Assembly: GCA_020073615.1 (NCBI GenBank)
Contig: JAIQEX010000002.1
Coordinates: forward strand, 1-64,000
DNA: 64,000 bases
Direction: 5' to 3'
Origin: Terriglobia bacterium
GTDB taxonomy: Bacteria; Acidobacteriota; Terriglobia; Bryobacterales; Bryobacteraceae
The position numbers and the translations under genes were made by a program. Below the pieces are notes generated by a model. The model made no database searches. It had not been told where the DNA came from and saw only the letters and a program-made list of their open reading frames with translations. Below, in pieces: positions 1-8,770 of this stretch (positions are counted from its first letter, which is position 1; every line of letters starts with the position of its first letter).

Positions 1-189
1 ACCCATGGCTCGTGGCTGAATCTGATCGAGAATCAATTCAGCAAGATGACGCGCACGATGCTCCGAGGAATCCGCGTAGCCAGCAAGCAAGAGTTGATCG
101 ACCGAATCCATCAATACTTCGAGGAGATCAACGCAGCCCCGGTAGTGTTTCGTTGGAAGTACAAGATGGACGAGGCTATTATTGTATAG
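1..189 (+). CDS. IS630-family transposase, C-terminal end (cut by window edge)
   Basis: The first reading frame is open from base 1 and encodes 62 residues ending in TAG. It begins with HGSWLNLIE and continues with FSKMTR and a final FRWKY stretch. This is the usual end of IS630/Tc1-type DDE transposases, where the last acidic residue of the catalytic triad lies in the WLNxIE motif. The rest of the gene lies outside the window, so whether the element is intact cannot be judged. It ends only 15 bases before the open frame of the next gene, which seems to lack its own start codon, so the element may have inserted into that gene. Family assignment is from the motif alone. Confidence 0.8.
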   Translation, partial: THGSWLNLIENQFSKMTRTMLRGIRVASKQELIDRIHQYFEEINAAPVVFRWKYKMDEAIIV

Positions 190-264
190 ATAATAAGAGA
201 ATAGGGATCTAGAGGCCGCAAGCGGGCCAGGATTGCGACTACAGTAGGCATTGCGCTGCTGGCG

Positions 265-903
265 GTGGTAGTTGCAATTGTCGGGCGTGACACAATGAGA
301 GCGAAACCCCCAGTGGCTCGGGGACATCCCAAGATCCCGGTGGACCAAACCACGGCTATTTTTATGGAGTGCGACATGGTGCCACTTCCGCTCGTTGTTC
401 CTGCGGGCGGTACTATCCGCGTTATTCCGTTAAACCACAAGCAGCTCAAGAGCCAACACTGGGGATTTTTCGGAGTGCACGGTGGTGTTAAGGATGTAAC
501 TTGGCCCGATAGAGCCTTTGTAACAAGATCAGCACAACTGCACAACCAAGGTCTCTGGGCTTACAAGTGTCGCGTCAGTAATCATGGCCGCACAAACCTG
601 ATCTACCTGGACGTGCCTATTGACCTCTGGTTTGGCAATCAGGGAAGAGAACAAAACAGGCTAAGGTATGCCCCAGTGATCAGTGCGCTGGACTCCGGCA
701 GAGAATTCGATTTCTATCTTGTCAATGATTGTAACACGTCTGTCGCCGCTATCTGGCAAGATAACGCTAGGGTTCAACTGCTCGGAGAGCCTACTCAACG
801 AGATATACCACTTCGACGAACGTACCGAAGCCCAGCCGATCAGGTGATGATCTTTTTCCCCACGACCGTCAGGTGGGTCAAGCAATACCCAGAGTGTGAG
901 TAG
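265..903 (+). CDS. Secreted or membrane-anchored protein of unknown function, probably 5'-truncated
   Basis: The function is not recognised. From the only usable start codon (GTG at 265) the protein has 212 residues. The frame is open back to base 205 and there encodes a basic stretch (RGRKRAR) followed by a hydrophobic segment (TTVGIALLAVVVAIVG), which looks like an intact signal anchor. No ATG, GTG or TTG stands before that segment, so the real start is probably lost or is a rare codon (ATT at 232). The middle has the pattern VPAGGTIRVIPLNH and later WAYKCRVSNHG, which faintly recalls cupredoxin-like beta-sandwiches. That is a guess and no complete copper-ligand set is evident. The gene is flanked by an IS630 end and an IS1-like remnant and may be a stranded fragment. 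Confidence 0.55.
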   Translation: MVVAIVGRDTMRAKPPVARGHPKIPVDQTTAIFMECDMVPLPLVVPAGGTIRVIPLNHKQLKSQHWGFFGVHGGVKDVTWPDRAFVTRSAQLHNQGLWAYKCRVSNHGRTNLIYLDVPIDLWFGNQGREQNRLRYAPVISALDSGREFDFYLVNDCNTSVAAIWQDNARVQLLGEPTQRDIPLRRTYRSPADQVMIFFPTTVRWVKQYPECE

Positions 904-954
904 GTAATCCACCGGCGTCAGGCTGCGGATGGAAGGCTGTAAGCCAGGGGAGCG

Positions 955-1152
955 CAGAAGCTCAGCCATTTACCAGACGTGGTCGGTGAGGCCGGATTGA
1001 ACAGCCGGCGACGTCTTCAACGTTCCGTGGACCTTTCAGAAATTATGGTAGGCGAAGTGGAGCGCTACGGCTGCGCGAAGGTTCTCCCACTTCTTGCTGA
1101 ACCCGTTCGTCAGACGAGTCGGCCGCCGGTAGTGGCGTCCGGTTGTGTTGGT
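955..1152 (-). pseudogene. IS1-like transposase remnant with two in-frame stops
   Basis: Reading the minus strand from about 1152 gives one continuous frame: RRPTRLTNGFSKKWEN, then LRAAVALHFAYHNF, a TGA stop, KVHGTLKTSPAVQSG, LTDHVW, a TAA stop, and MAELL. This matches the C-terminal signature of the IS1-like transposase group (RLTxAFSKKxEN, AxALHFAYYNFxxxHxTLRxTPAM). The TGA (1036-1034) sits where relatives carry Cys or Val. The TAA (972-970) sits just before the final helix. No upstream part of the gene is seen before the neighbouring DinB gene. It is a decayed fragment, not a working gene. Confidence 0.75.
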
Positions 1153-1196
1153 TAAACACCGGACCCCACTACCGCGGCGGCAGATCCGCGGACCAA

Positions 1197-1727
1197 TCAA
1201 CGTATCCGATCGCTCGACGGCGGGACCAGGCCCTTGAGGCGCAGGTAGACCACCACGTTGCCGTAATGCTCCCAGGTGTGCCAGGTGTTCCAGTTCAGCA
1301 TCGATAGCTTGGCCCGATTCCCTTTGCCGAACCCGACTACCTCCGCGGCCGAGGCGTCGGTCAGCGCGTCGTAGGCGCTATCGCAGTAGGCAAAGGCCTG
1401 TTTGAGCGCAGCCACAAGGTCCGGCTTCGCCGTCAGGGTATTCTCCAGTTCCGAATAGGCCGCGTGCCGGGTTTCACCCTTGACCGGGGCGCACAGGTTG
1501 TATTGGTCGTCGGCCACGTGCGCGACAATCTGGCCAAAGCTGCGCACCTCGGGCGCCGGTTTGAAACCGTAGCTGGCTTCGGGCATCTTCTCCGCCGAAC
1601 GGATGAAATAGTCCCGTACCGTTCGGCAGTCCGCCTGGGCCTCGGCGCTCAGTCGGTTGTCTTGCGCGCGCAGCGCCGCTCCTCCGGCGAGCGCGATGGC
1701 GAGCGTCGTCACCCATGGTCGGTTCAT
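1197..1727 (-). CDS. DinB-family (putative metal-dependent) exported protein
   Basis: This 176-residue protein starts with a signal peptide (MNRPWVTTLAIALAGGAALRA). It carries the DinB four-helix pattern: a histidine in the FGQIVAHVADD helix near residue 70, and an HTWEH pair near residue 155. Together these form the usual three-histidine metal site. Members of this family act in thiol transfer or have unknown roles; the substrate here cannot be told. The start is set by a strong ribosome-binding site (GGAAGGGG, eight bases upstream) and the signal peptide directly after it. It lies 77 bases downstream of the amidohydrolase on the same strand, so the two are probably cotranscribed. The frame stays open far upstream, but that extension is antisense-like noise inside the amidohydrolase. 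Confidence 0.8.
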   Translation of the reverse strand: MNRPWVTTLAIALAGGAALRAQDNRLSAEAQADCRTVRDYFIRSAEKMPEASYGFKPAPEVRSFGQIVAHVADDQYNLCAPVKGETRHAAYSELENTLTAKPDLVAALKQAFAYCDSAYDALTDASAAEVVGFGKGNRAKLSMLNWNTWHTWEHYGNVVVYLRLKGLVPPSSDRIR

Positions 1728-1804
1728 GCGCGATTCCCCTTCCTTCAATTGACGCAGGGTTCCGGCGTTGGTCCCGGCGGATCGGTTTCGGAGGCTCGCC
1801 GCAC

Positions 1805-3082
1805 CTACTGCTTGTACACCGTCCCCGCCTTCATCACGAACTTCACGCGGCGCAGCGCGGAAATGTCCCGCAGCGGGTCGCCCTCCACCGCGATCAGATC
1901 GGCGAACATACCCGGCTTCACTGCGCCGAGGTTCATGTGCAACACCTGGCCGGCCACCGACGTGGCCGCTTTCAGGGCGTTCTCGGCGGGCATGCCGTAG
2001 GCCACCATCAGCTCGATCTCGCGCGCATTCTCGCCGTGCGCGAACACGCCCACGTCGCTGCCGCTGAGGATGGTCACGCCTGCGTCCAGCGCCGCTTTGA
2101 AGCTGGCCCGCTTGCGCGTGATGCCCGGCGGCTCCGGCTGTTCGCCTTTTCTCCAGCCGGCGTACTGCGCGGTGGCGTCGCCCGCCGCCAGCGTGGGGCA
2201 CAACGCCACGTGGTGTTCCACCATCAGCTTGAAGATCTCGGGCGTCCCGCCATCGCCGTGCTCGATGGTCTCGGCCCCCGCCAGAATCGCGCGGCGCATC
2301 CCTTCGGGTGTGCTGGTGTGCACGGAAACCGGCACGCCCGCGCTGCGCGCCGTCTCCACCGCGAGCTTCATCTCCTCGAGCGAGAAGGTGGGGTGCGCGC
2401 CGGGCAGCGGGCCCCAGCGGTAGTCGCCGTACAGCTTGATCCAGTCGGCCCCGTGGCCGATCTGGTCGCGTACCGCGCGCGTGAGCGCGTCCACGCCGTC
2501 GGCCTCCTCGGCGCCCTGCGGCACGCGGAATTCCGGCGCGAATCCCTTGGGGCCGTAGCTGCCCGTGGCCACAATCGCGCGCGTGGCCGCGAGCACGCGA
2601 GGGCCGGGAACGATGCCCTGGTTCACGGCCTGCTTCAATTCGACGTCGGCGTATGCGGCGCCTTCCGTGCCCAGGTCGCGGACGGTGGTGAAGCCGGCCA
2701 GCAGAGTCGCGCGCAGGTGATTCACCGCCCGCGCGGCGCGCAGCGCCAGCCCTTCGTGCGCCACCTGGTCGTTCCACGTGGTCTCGTTGTAGGGATGCAG
2801 CAGGATGTGCGAGTGCCCCTCGACCAGCCCGGGCAGCAGGGTAGCGCCCGGCAGCTCCACGACTTTGGCGCCCGCGGAATCGACGCCGGCCGCCGGGCCG
2901 GCAGCCTCGATGCGCTCGCCTCGCACGCGCACGGCCCAGCCCTCATGCATGGCTTCCCCGTCGAAGACGCGCGCCGGCTTGAGCAGCGTCGTAGCGCCGG
3001 CCTCGCGCGGCGGCCCCTGCGCCTGAGCCTCCACGCCAATCAGAACGGCTAGCAAGAGAACCGCGAGCAAACGCTGCACCAT
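1805..3082 (-). CDS. Secreted amidohydrolase (imidazolonepropionase-like)
   Basis: The protein has 425 residues with a clear signal peptide ([21 protein letters not shown]). It shows the metal-dependent amidohydrolase fold: the HxH motif in [12 protein letters not shown] near residue 93, the lysine region [11 protein letters not shown], the histidines in VSVHTST and TIEHGDGG, and the terminal aspartate in SGSDVGVF. The strand-rich N-terminal segment ([16 protein letters not shown]) is typical of imidazolonepropionase-like and prolidase-like enzymes in Acidobacteriota. The substrate is unknown; a dipeptidase or cyclic amide hydrolase is plausible. Export suggests action in the periplasm. It is first in a likely two-gene operon with the DinB-like gene. 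A TATAAT box ends only six bases before its ATG. Confidence 0.88.
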   Translation of the reverse strand: MVQRLLAVLLLAVLIGVEAQAQGPPREAGATTLLKPARVFDGEAMHEGWAVRVRGERIEAAGPAAGVDSAGAKVVELPGATLLPGLVEGHSHILLHPYNETTWNDQVAHEGLALRAARAVNHLRATLLAGFTTVRDLGTEGAAYADVELKQAVNQGIVPGPRVLAATRAIVATGSYGPKGFAPEFRVPQGAEEADGVDALTRAVRDQIGHGADWIKLYGDYRWGPLPGAHPTFSLEEMKLAVETARSAGVPVSVHTSTPEGMRRAILAGAETIEHGDGGTPEIFKLMVEHHVALCPTLAAGDATAQYAGWRKGEQPEPPGITRKRASFKAALDAGVTILSGSDVGVFAHGENAREIELMVAYGMPAENALKAATSVAGQVLHMNLGAVKPGMFADLIAVEGDPLRDISALRRVKFVMKAGTVYKQ

Positions 3083-3088
3083 GCGGCA

Positions 3089-3094
3089 ATTATA
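3089..3094 (-). promoter_or_regulatory. Perfect -10 box, possible leaderless promoter
   Basis: On the minus strand the hexamer TATAAT is followed by TGCCGC and then the ATG of the amidohydrolase. If used, transcription would begin at or very near the start codon, giving a leaderless message. This fits the lack of a clear ribosome-binding site. No convincing -35 hexamer is seen 16-18 bases further upstream, so the call rests on the -10 box alone. Confidence 0.4.
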
Positions 3095-3265
3095 TAGTGT
3101 CGGGGCAGGGACGGTTTCGCTTCGGCCCCCGATGCAAGGAATAGAATTACCCCCCAGCCTCAACAACTTAGGGCTGAATCGTGGTACCTTGCACGTAACG
3201 GCATGCCAATTGCAACCGTCACAGTAGGTGCGCTCACCGGGAAAGGGGGCGCCCATGTTAAACCG

Positions 3266-4132
3266 ATGTCTCTTCGGACTGTCATTCTGCTCTTCGCGCT
3301 CTCCGTGGCCACCGTTCCCAGTCGCGCGGCGACGACTCTGCTCGACGAAGGCTACCGGCAGATGTACAATCTGCAGTTCGCCGAAGCGCACCAGACATTC
3401 CACGAATTTCAACGCCTGCACCCGGACGACCCCATGGGCCCGGTATCCGATGCCGCCGCCTACCTCTTTTCCGAGTTCGACCGCCTGCACATTCTGCAAT
3501 CGGAATTCTTCGTGCACGACCAGCACTTCATCACCGACCACAAGCTCGCTCCCGACCCCGCCGTGAAGCGGAAATTCGAAGCCGCGCTCGAGACCACCCG
3601 CGGGCTGGCCTCCGCGGCACCCGCCGGGAGGAACGCGCTATTCGCGTCCATTCTGGCCAACGGCCTGCATTCCGATTACCTGGCGCTGATCGAAAAGCGC
3701 TACGTGGCGTCGTTTAAGGAGATGAAGGCCGGCCGCATCATGGCCGAGCGCCTGCTGGCCTCCGATCCGCAGTGCTACGATGCCTGGATTGCGGTGGGCG
3801 TGGAGAACTACATGTTGAGCGTCAAGCCGGCGCCGGTGCGCTGGCTGCTGCGCATGGCCGGCGGGGAGACCGACCGCGCCCTGGGCCTGGAGAAGCTCAA
3901 GCTGACCGCGGAAAAGGGACATTACCTGGCGCCCTTCGCCCGCCTGCTGCTGGCCGTGGCGGCGTTGCGCGATAAAGACACCGCGCGGGCCCGCGACATA
4001 CTCGTGGGACTGACCAGGGAATACCCCAGGAATCCGCTCTACCCGCTGGAACTCGCCCGCCTGAATGCCCTGCGGGGCGACGCTCAATCCCCTGCCCTCA
4101 GCGTGGGCGCCGAGTCTGAGCCGCGGCCGTAA
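3266..4132 (+). CDS. Exported tetratricopeptide-like protein of unknown function
   Basis: This 288-residue protein starts at the ATG at 3266, directly before a signal peptide ([21 protein letters not shown]). The first helices ([24 protein letters not shown], shown in part) and the C-terminal [18 protein letters not shown]-type helices have the alternating small and large residues of TPR solenoids. No catalytic motif is seen. The role is unknown; such proteins often scaffold periplasmic complexes. The open frame extends to 3203, but that part lacks a ribosome-binding site and would precede the signal peptide. The gene is divergent from the amidohydrolase operon and shares its upstream region. 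Confidence 0.7.
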   Translation: MSLRTVILLFALSVATVPSRAATTLLDEGYRQMYNLQFAEAHQTFHEFQRLHPDDPMGPVSDAAAYLFSEFDRLHILQSEFFVHDQHFITDHKLAPDPAVKRKFEAALETTRGLASAAPAGRNALFASILANGLHSDYLALIEKRYVASFKEMKAGRIMAERLLASDPQCYDAWIAVGVENYMLSVKPAPVRWLLRMAGGETDRALGLEKLKLTAEKGHYLAPFARLLLAVAALRDKDTARARDILVGLTREYPRNPLYPLELARLNALRGDAQSPALSVGAESEPRP

Positions 4133-4293
4133 GCGGCCCCCCAACAGGGCCGCGATCTCGAAACCTTTGTAAATCGCCGCTGCCACATTGCGGTTTGCCG
4201 CGTAAGTTACTCATAGTTTCCTTGACTTAGGGTCGCGCCGGTGGTACTCCTATATACAAACTGGGTCTCTATCCACGTTCGAGAGGGTCAAGC

Positions 4294-7287
4294 ATGAAAA
4301 CGATTACACGTGTAGCTTACGCTGGGTTCCTGTTCCTGTTGTTCCTGGCTTTGCCGCTGGCGGCGCAGCAAGCGTCGCTGGTGGGGACGGTTCTGGACGC
4401 GCAGCACTCTGCGATTCCCAACGCCTCGGTGACGCTGACCAACACCCAAACGGGCATCGCGCTCGCGACCAAGACCGACGCCGAGGGCAATTTCGAATTC
4501 TCGTTCGTCAAGCCCGGCGAATACTCGGTGCGCGCCGAGCACCCCGGCTTCAAGACGTTTGTGCAGAACTCGCTGGTGCTGGCGGTCGACCAGCGCGGGC
4601 GAATCGATCCCGCACTGGAAATCGGCGAGACCTCGACCACGGTCACCGTGGAAGCCTCCGCCGCCCATGTGCAGACCGAATCGTCCAGCTTGGGCGAGGT
4701 CATGGACAACAAAAAGATCGTCGAGATCCCTTTGAACGGGCGCTTCTTTCTGGATCTGGCGCTGCTGACGGCCGGCACCACCGTGCCCAGCACCAATAAC
4801 CGCACCTTCCTGGCGGTGCCGAGCGGCATCGGGATGTCCGGCATTAACGCTTCCGGGACGCGCGAGGATTCCACCAACTACCTGGTGGACGGCGTAAACC
4901 TAAGCGACATGGTGCAGAACCAGATCACCTTCCAGCCGAACATCGACAGCATTTATGAGTTCAAGGTGCAGACCAACTCGTTCAACGCCGAGTACGGGCG
5001 CAACGCCGGCATCATCATCAACGCCATCACGAAATCCGGTACCAACGGCCTGCACGGCACGGCGTACGAGTTTCTGCGCAACCAGCGGTTCGACGCCAAG
5101 AACACCTTCGATCCGGCCGGCCCCATCGTCCCCTTCAACCGCGACATTTACGGCTACAGCGTGGGCGTGCCCATCGTCAAGAACCGCACCTTCTTCTTCA
5201 CCGACTACGAAGGGCGCGAGGGCCACGAGGTGGCGTCGCTGAAAACCTCCGTGCCGACCGGCGCGCAGCGGGCCACGGTGACCAACCCGGTGGCGCAGAA
5301 ACTGCTCGGGCTCGTGCCCGCGGCCAACGATCCCACCGGCGCCTTCTTCCTGGGATTTGCCGCACGCAACCGCCGCACTAACCAATACCACGGAAGGCTG
5401 GATCATAACTTCTCGGAAAAGGACGTGACCTATGTTTCGTTCATGACCAACCGCGACAGCCGCACCGAGCCGACGCTCCAGGGCAACAACCTGGACGGCT
5501 TCGGCGACTTCCGCCCGGCCACGCGGTACCTGGCCTCGGCCGGTTACACGCACGTGTTCACGCCCAGCCTGACGAACCAACTGCGCATCGGCATGAACCG
5601 GGTCAAGATCTCCTTCATCGAAGCCGACGACGCCAACCCGGCCGACTTCGGCATCACTTCCCCGGCCTCCGTCTTTCCGAACATCAACGTGGCCGGCGGC
5701 TCGTTGCGCTTCGGCGGCATCGACGGTTTCCCGCAGGGCCGTGGCGACACCATGTACCAGGCGGGCGACACCATCGGCTGGGTGCGCGGCAGGCACTCGA
5801 TCCGCACCGGCGTCGAAATCCGGCGCTTCTTCAACAACAATTTCAACGGCGGCACGGGCGGCACCATCTCCTTCGGTACGCTGGCGGGGTTCCTCGCCGG
5901 CACACCGACCTCCGCCACCGAGACCGCGCTCCCGGCGACACCCGCGCTGCGCGTGACCGCGGTCAACGCGTTCGTCCAGGACGACATCAAGCTCACTTCG
6001 CGTCTGACGGTGAACGCGGGACTGCGCTGGGAGTTCAACGGCGTTCCCACGGAGAAGCACGACCGGCTCTCGACGTACAATTTCGCGCAGAACAAATTGA
6101 TCCAGGTAGGGACCGGCGGCGTGGACAGCGTCTACAACGCTCAGTACACCAACTTCGGCCCGCGCATCGGATTCGCCTACGATCCGCTCGGCAAAGGGAA
6201 GACCGTGATTCGCGCCGGCGCCGGCATCTACTTCGATCAGCCGGTCACCAATATCGTCACCGGCCTGGGCAGCAATCCGCCCTTCTCGACTTCGGTGAAC
6301 AACACCAGCAACATCAGCATCCTGAATCCCTTCGCCGCGCCGCCGGGAACGGGCAGCGCCATCAATGCCATCGATCCCGATTTCAAGAACGCCGCCGTGC
6401 TGCAATACAACTTCAACGTGCAGCACGAACTGCTCGACACCGTGCTGCAGGTCAGCTATGTGGGTAGTGAGGGGCACCACCTGCGCATCAACGGCGACTA
6501 CAACCAGGGCATCCTCGGCGTCCGCCCGATCACCGGCTTCAGCAGCATCAACGTGCAGCAGTCGGTGTCCAACTCCAACTACAACGGGCTGTGGATCAGC
6601 GCCAACCGCCGCCTGGCGAAGAACGTGCAGTTCACCACCTCCTATACGTTCTCGAAGTCCATTGACAACAACTCCGTGGGCAGCTCGAACCCGCAGGCAC
6701 AGGATTACCGCAACCTTTCGGCGGAGCGCGGGCTTTCCGATTTCAACGCCCGCCACCGCTTCGTACTGAGCGGAACCTACCTGGTGCCGTTCCGCGCCAA
6801 CGGTGCATTCCTGCGCCGGGTGGTGGAAGGGTGGAGCCTGTCGCCGGTGGTGAGCCTGCAATCCGGCAGCCCCTTCAGCCCGATCATCGCCGTGACCGAC
6901 GCCAAGGGCAGCCTGGAGGCCTTCGACCGCCCGAGCCTGGTGCCCGGCGTCGCGCTGTATGTGCCCAACCCGTCGGCTTCGCAGTGGCTCAACCCCCTCG
7001 CATTCTCGCGCCAGGCGACGGGCTTCGGCAATGCCGGCCGCAACATCCTGACCTCGCCGGGATTTGAGGATATCGATTTCTCGATCGCCAAGAACACCAC
7101 CATCAAGGAGCGCGCCTCCCTGCAGTTCCGCGCCGAGACGTTCAACCTGTTCAACCACCCGAACCTGGGCCAGCCGACGAACAACCTGGCCTCCCCGACT
7201 TTCGGCCAGATCCTGGGCACGCGCACCATCCGTGGCGACCTGGGCAGCTCGCGCCAGATGCAGCTCGGGCTCAAGCTGATTTTCTAA
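4294..7287 (+). CDS. Oar-like TonB-dependent outer-membrane receptor with carboxypeptidase-regulatory domain
   Basis: The protein has 997 residues. A signal peptide (MKTITRVAYAGFLFLLFLALPLA) is followed by a carboxypeptidase-regulatory-like beta-sandwich (residues ~25-105; VGTVLDAQHSAIPNASVTL, FVKPGEYSVRAEHPGFK). Then come a plug domain (VDGVNLSDMVQNQ, NSFNAEYGRNAG) and a long beta-barrel rich in alternating aromatic strands, ending in terminal phenylalanine (GLKLIF), the usual outer-membrane sorting signal. Acidobacteriota carry dozens of these receptors. They are thought to import large oligosaccharides or peptides, but the ligand cannot be read here. The start has a GAGAGGG ribosome-binding site nine bases upstream. 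It stands alone, with a strong hairpin immediately downstream. Confidence 0.9.
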   Translation: MKTITRVAYAGFLFLLFLALPLAAQQASLVGTVLDAQHSAIPNASVTLTNTQTGIALATKTDAEGNFEFSFVKPGEYSVRAEHPGFKTFVQNSLVLAVDQRGRIDPALEIGETSTTVTVEASAAHVQTESSSLGEVMDNKKIVEIPLNGRFFLDLALLTAGTTVPSTNNRTFLAVPSGIGMSGINASGTREDSTNYLVDGVNLSDMVQNQITFQPNIDSIYEFKVQTNSFNAEYGRNAGIIINAITKSGTNGLHGTAYEFLRNQRFDAKNTFDPAGPIVPFNRDIYGYSVGVPIVKNRTFFFTDYEGREGHEVASLKTSVPTGAQRATVTNPVAQKLLGLVPAANDPTGAFFLGFAARNRRTNQYHGRLDHNFSEKDVTYVSFMTNRDSRTEPTLQGNNLDGFGDFRPATRYLASAGYTHVFTPSLTNQLRIGMNRVKISFIEADDANPADFGITSPASVFPNINVAGGSLRFGGIDGFPQGRGDTMYQAGDTIGWVRGRHSIRTGVEIRRFFNNNFNGGTGGTISFGTLAGFLAGTPTSATETALPATPALRVTAVNAFVQDDIKLTSRLTVNAGLRWEFNGVPTEKHDRLSTYNFAQNKLIQVGTGGVDSVYNAQYTNFGPRIGFAYDPLGKGKTVIRAGAGIYFDQPVTNIVTGLGSNPPFSTSVNNTSNISILNPFAAPPGTGSAINAIDPDFKNAAVLQYNFNVQHELLDTVLQVSYVGSEGHHLRINGDYNQGILGVRPITGFSSINVQQSVSNSNYNGLWISANRRLAKNVQFTTSYTFSKSIDNNSVGSSNPQAQDYRNLSAERGLSDFNARHRFVLSGTYLVPFRANGAFLRRVVEGWSLSPVVSLQSGSPFSPIIAVTDAKGSLEAFDRPSLVPGVALYVPNPSASQWLNPLAFSRQATGFGNAGRNILTSPGFEDIDFSIAKNTTIKERASLQFRAETFNLFNHPNLGQPTNNLASPTFGQILGTRTIRGDLGSSRQMQLGLKLIF

Positions 7288-7300
7288 CTGTGCTTCCGGC

Positions 7301-7324
7301 AGGGGACGGGCAGGCCCGTCCCCT
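7301..7324. terminator. Bidirectional terminator-like hairpin between convergent genes
   Basis: AGGGGACGGGC and GCCCGTCCCCT form an 11-base-pair perfect stem with only AG between the arms. It sits 13 bases after the receptor stop codon and overlaps the tadA stop codon by two bases, so it could end transcription from both sides. There is no T-tract, so intrinsic termination is inferred from position and stem strength. Confidence 0.6.
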
Positions 7325-7751
7325 ACCTCCGCGCCTCGAAAAACTCCCGCAGCAGGGCGACGCACTCCGCCGCCAGCATCCCTTCCACCACCTCCACGCG
7401 ATGATTGAGCAGGTTCGAATCGGCCACTTGAAACTTGCTGCGCACGCCGCCCGAGCGCAGATCGCGCGCGCCGAATACCAGCCGGCGGACGCGCGCCGCC
7501 ACCAGCGCGCCGGCGCACATCACGCACGGCTCCAGCGTGCAGTAGATCGTGGCGCCTTCCAGGCGGTAGTTGCCCGCCCGCGCCGCGGCCTCGCGCAGCG
7601 CCAGGATCTCGGCGTGCGCCGTGGGATCGTGGCGGGCGATGGGCGCATTCCAACCACGGCCCACGATTTCGCCGCCGATCTCGACCACCGCGCCCACCGG
7701 CACTTCGCCCGCGTCCGCGGCCGCGCGCGCCAGCCGCAGCGCCTCCCGCAT
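7323..7751 (-). CDS. tadA: tRNA-specific adenosine deaminase
   Basis: This 142-residue protein has the cytidine/deoxycytidylate deaminase zinc site HAE (DPTAHAEILAL) and PCVMC (TLEPCVMCAGAL). These are the residues that bind zinc and shuttle protons when TadA converts adenosine 34 to inosine in tRNA-Arg. The flanking pattern VPVGAVV, RVRRLVFGARD and SNLLNHRVEVVEG is characteristic of TadA and not of cytidine deaminase. The chosen ATG at 7751 follows an AAGAG-type ribosome-binding site. A second in-frame ATG at 7796 would add 15 residues (MRLPYYRLVASGEEL) and overlaps the promoter region of the divergent gene, so it is less likely. Confidence 0.92.
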   Translation of the reverse strand: MREALRLARAAADAGEVPVGAVVEIGGEIVGRGWNAPIARHDPTAHAEILALREAAARAGNYRLEGATIYCTLEPCVMCAGALVAARVRRLVFGARDLRSGGVRSKFQVADSNLLNHRVEVVEGMLAAECVALLREFFEARR

Positions 7752-7798
7752 GAGCTCTTCGCCGCTTGCCACTAGCCTATAATACGGGAGTCGCATCC

Positions 7799-8326
7799 AT
7801 GGCTGAACTCGAGATTCATCACGAAACGGAACACGCCGCCGACCCCACGGGCCGCAAGGTGGGGGTACTCGCCGCCTTGCTCGCCGTCGCACTGGCCATC
7901 GTCACCATCGCCTCCCATCGCACCCACACCGCGGCCATCATCCACAAGTCCAATGCCAACGATGCCTGGACGTACTACCAGTCGAACCGCATCAAGTACC
8001 ACAGCCTGGAATTGGGCGAGAATCTCCTTGCAGTCATCGGCGCGCAGGGCCCGGCCGCCGAGAAAATGCGCTCCGATTACACCGCGCAAAAGAAGAAATA
8101 CGAGGGGCAGAAGGACGAGCTCCAGGAGAAGGCGCGCAAGGCCGAAGAATCCTCCGAGACCGACGAGCACCGTGCCCTGCGCTTCGACCTTGGCGAAGGC
8201 CTGCTCGAGATCGCCCTCGTGCTGAGCTCGCTCTACTTCATCTCCCGCAAGACCATGTTCCCGGCGCTGGGCATTGTGGCCGGAATATCGGGGGCGGCGA
8301 TCGCAATTACGGGGCTGCTGGTGTAA
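7799..8326 (+). CDS. DUF4337-like membrane protein
   Basis: The protein has 175 residues. The N-terminus is acidic and polar (MAELEIHHETEH), followed by a transmembrane helix (VGVLAALLAVALAIVTIAS), a charged region with the NDAWTYYQSNRIKYH signature typical of DUF4337, a coiled-coil-like stretch (KKKYEGQKDELQEKARKAEE), and two C-terminal membrane helices. The function of this family is unknown. A GGGAG ribosome-binding site lies eight bases before the chosen ATG, and a TATAAT box stands just upstream at 7778-7783. The gene diverges from tadA; their starts are under 50 bases apart, so they share a short promoter region. Confidence 0.72.
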   Translation: MAELEIHHETEHAADPTGRKVGVLAALLAVALAIVTIASHRTHTAAIIHKSNANDAWTYYQSNRIKYHSLELGENLLAVIGAQGPAAEKMRSDYTAQKKKYEGQKDELQEKARKAEESSETDEHRALRFDLGEGLLEIALVLSSLYFISRKTMFPALGIVAGISGAAIAITGLLV

Positions 8327-8606
8327 TTGTTCCCTGGCCGCTGTCTCCAAAACGTTTCGGACATTTTCGAATTTCCGCTTCCAGCACGGTCATGGAATTA
8401 ACGATTTAATAACTCGGTCCCGCGCAGCTCTTTCGCGGTCTGGCGCAGGATGCCTCCGGCGGTGCTCAATGCCGCTGGCCCGGAGCCACCTTCCCAGTCG
8501 GGCGAGTGGATTTTTCCAACATGTACAAAGTCCAGGTCCACACTTTTCTACCCTGTAAAAATGCCGGCGCCTCCTCAGGTTTCCTGTATTTTTAGCAAGA
8601 TAGCGG

Positions 8607-8623
8607 TTGGCACGCGAGTTGCA
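8607..8623 (+). promoter_or_regulatory. Sigma-54 (RpoN) promoter
   Basis: The sequence TTGGCACGCGAGTTGCA matches the sigma-54 consensus (TTGGCAC, five bases, TTGCA), with GG at 8609-8610 and GC at 8621-8622 separated by exactly ten bases. Transcription would start near 8634 and run into the large secreted repeat protein. Sigma-54 promoters need an ATP-dependent activator, none of which is encoded in the window. In PEP-CTERM/exosortase bacteria, extracellular-matrix genes are often under sigma-54 control, which fits the context. Confidence 0.75.
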
Positions 8624-8770
8624 TAAGTGCCCAGCCAACATCGGAGGTAGTGTGGGCGCCCTGTATCGGAGACGGGGTATGCGCCGGTTCGTCCGAACGG
8701 CGCAGTGTTGACGTGGTTGTAACGACAACGCCCACAAACAGAAAGAGCAGCGTTGTAAAAGGAACCATAT

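Noticed and set aside
1715-3052. 445-residue plus-strand open frame
   Set aside because: Antisense to the amidohydrolase, which has full catalytic motifs.
4222-4262. TTGACT ... TATATA promoter before the Oar-like gene
   Set aside because: The spacing is about 23 bases, too long for a housekeeping promoter.
4900-7653. 917-residue open frame on the minus strand
   Set aside because: It lies antisense to the Oar-like receptor, is rich in Arg/Gly/Ala/His without domain signs, and arises from GC-rich third positions.
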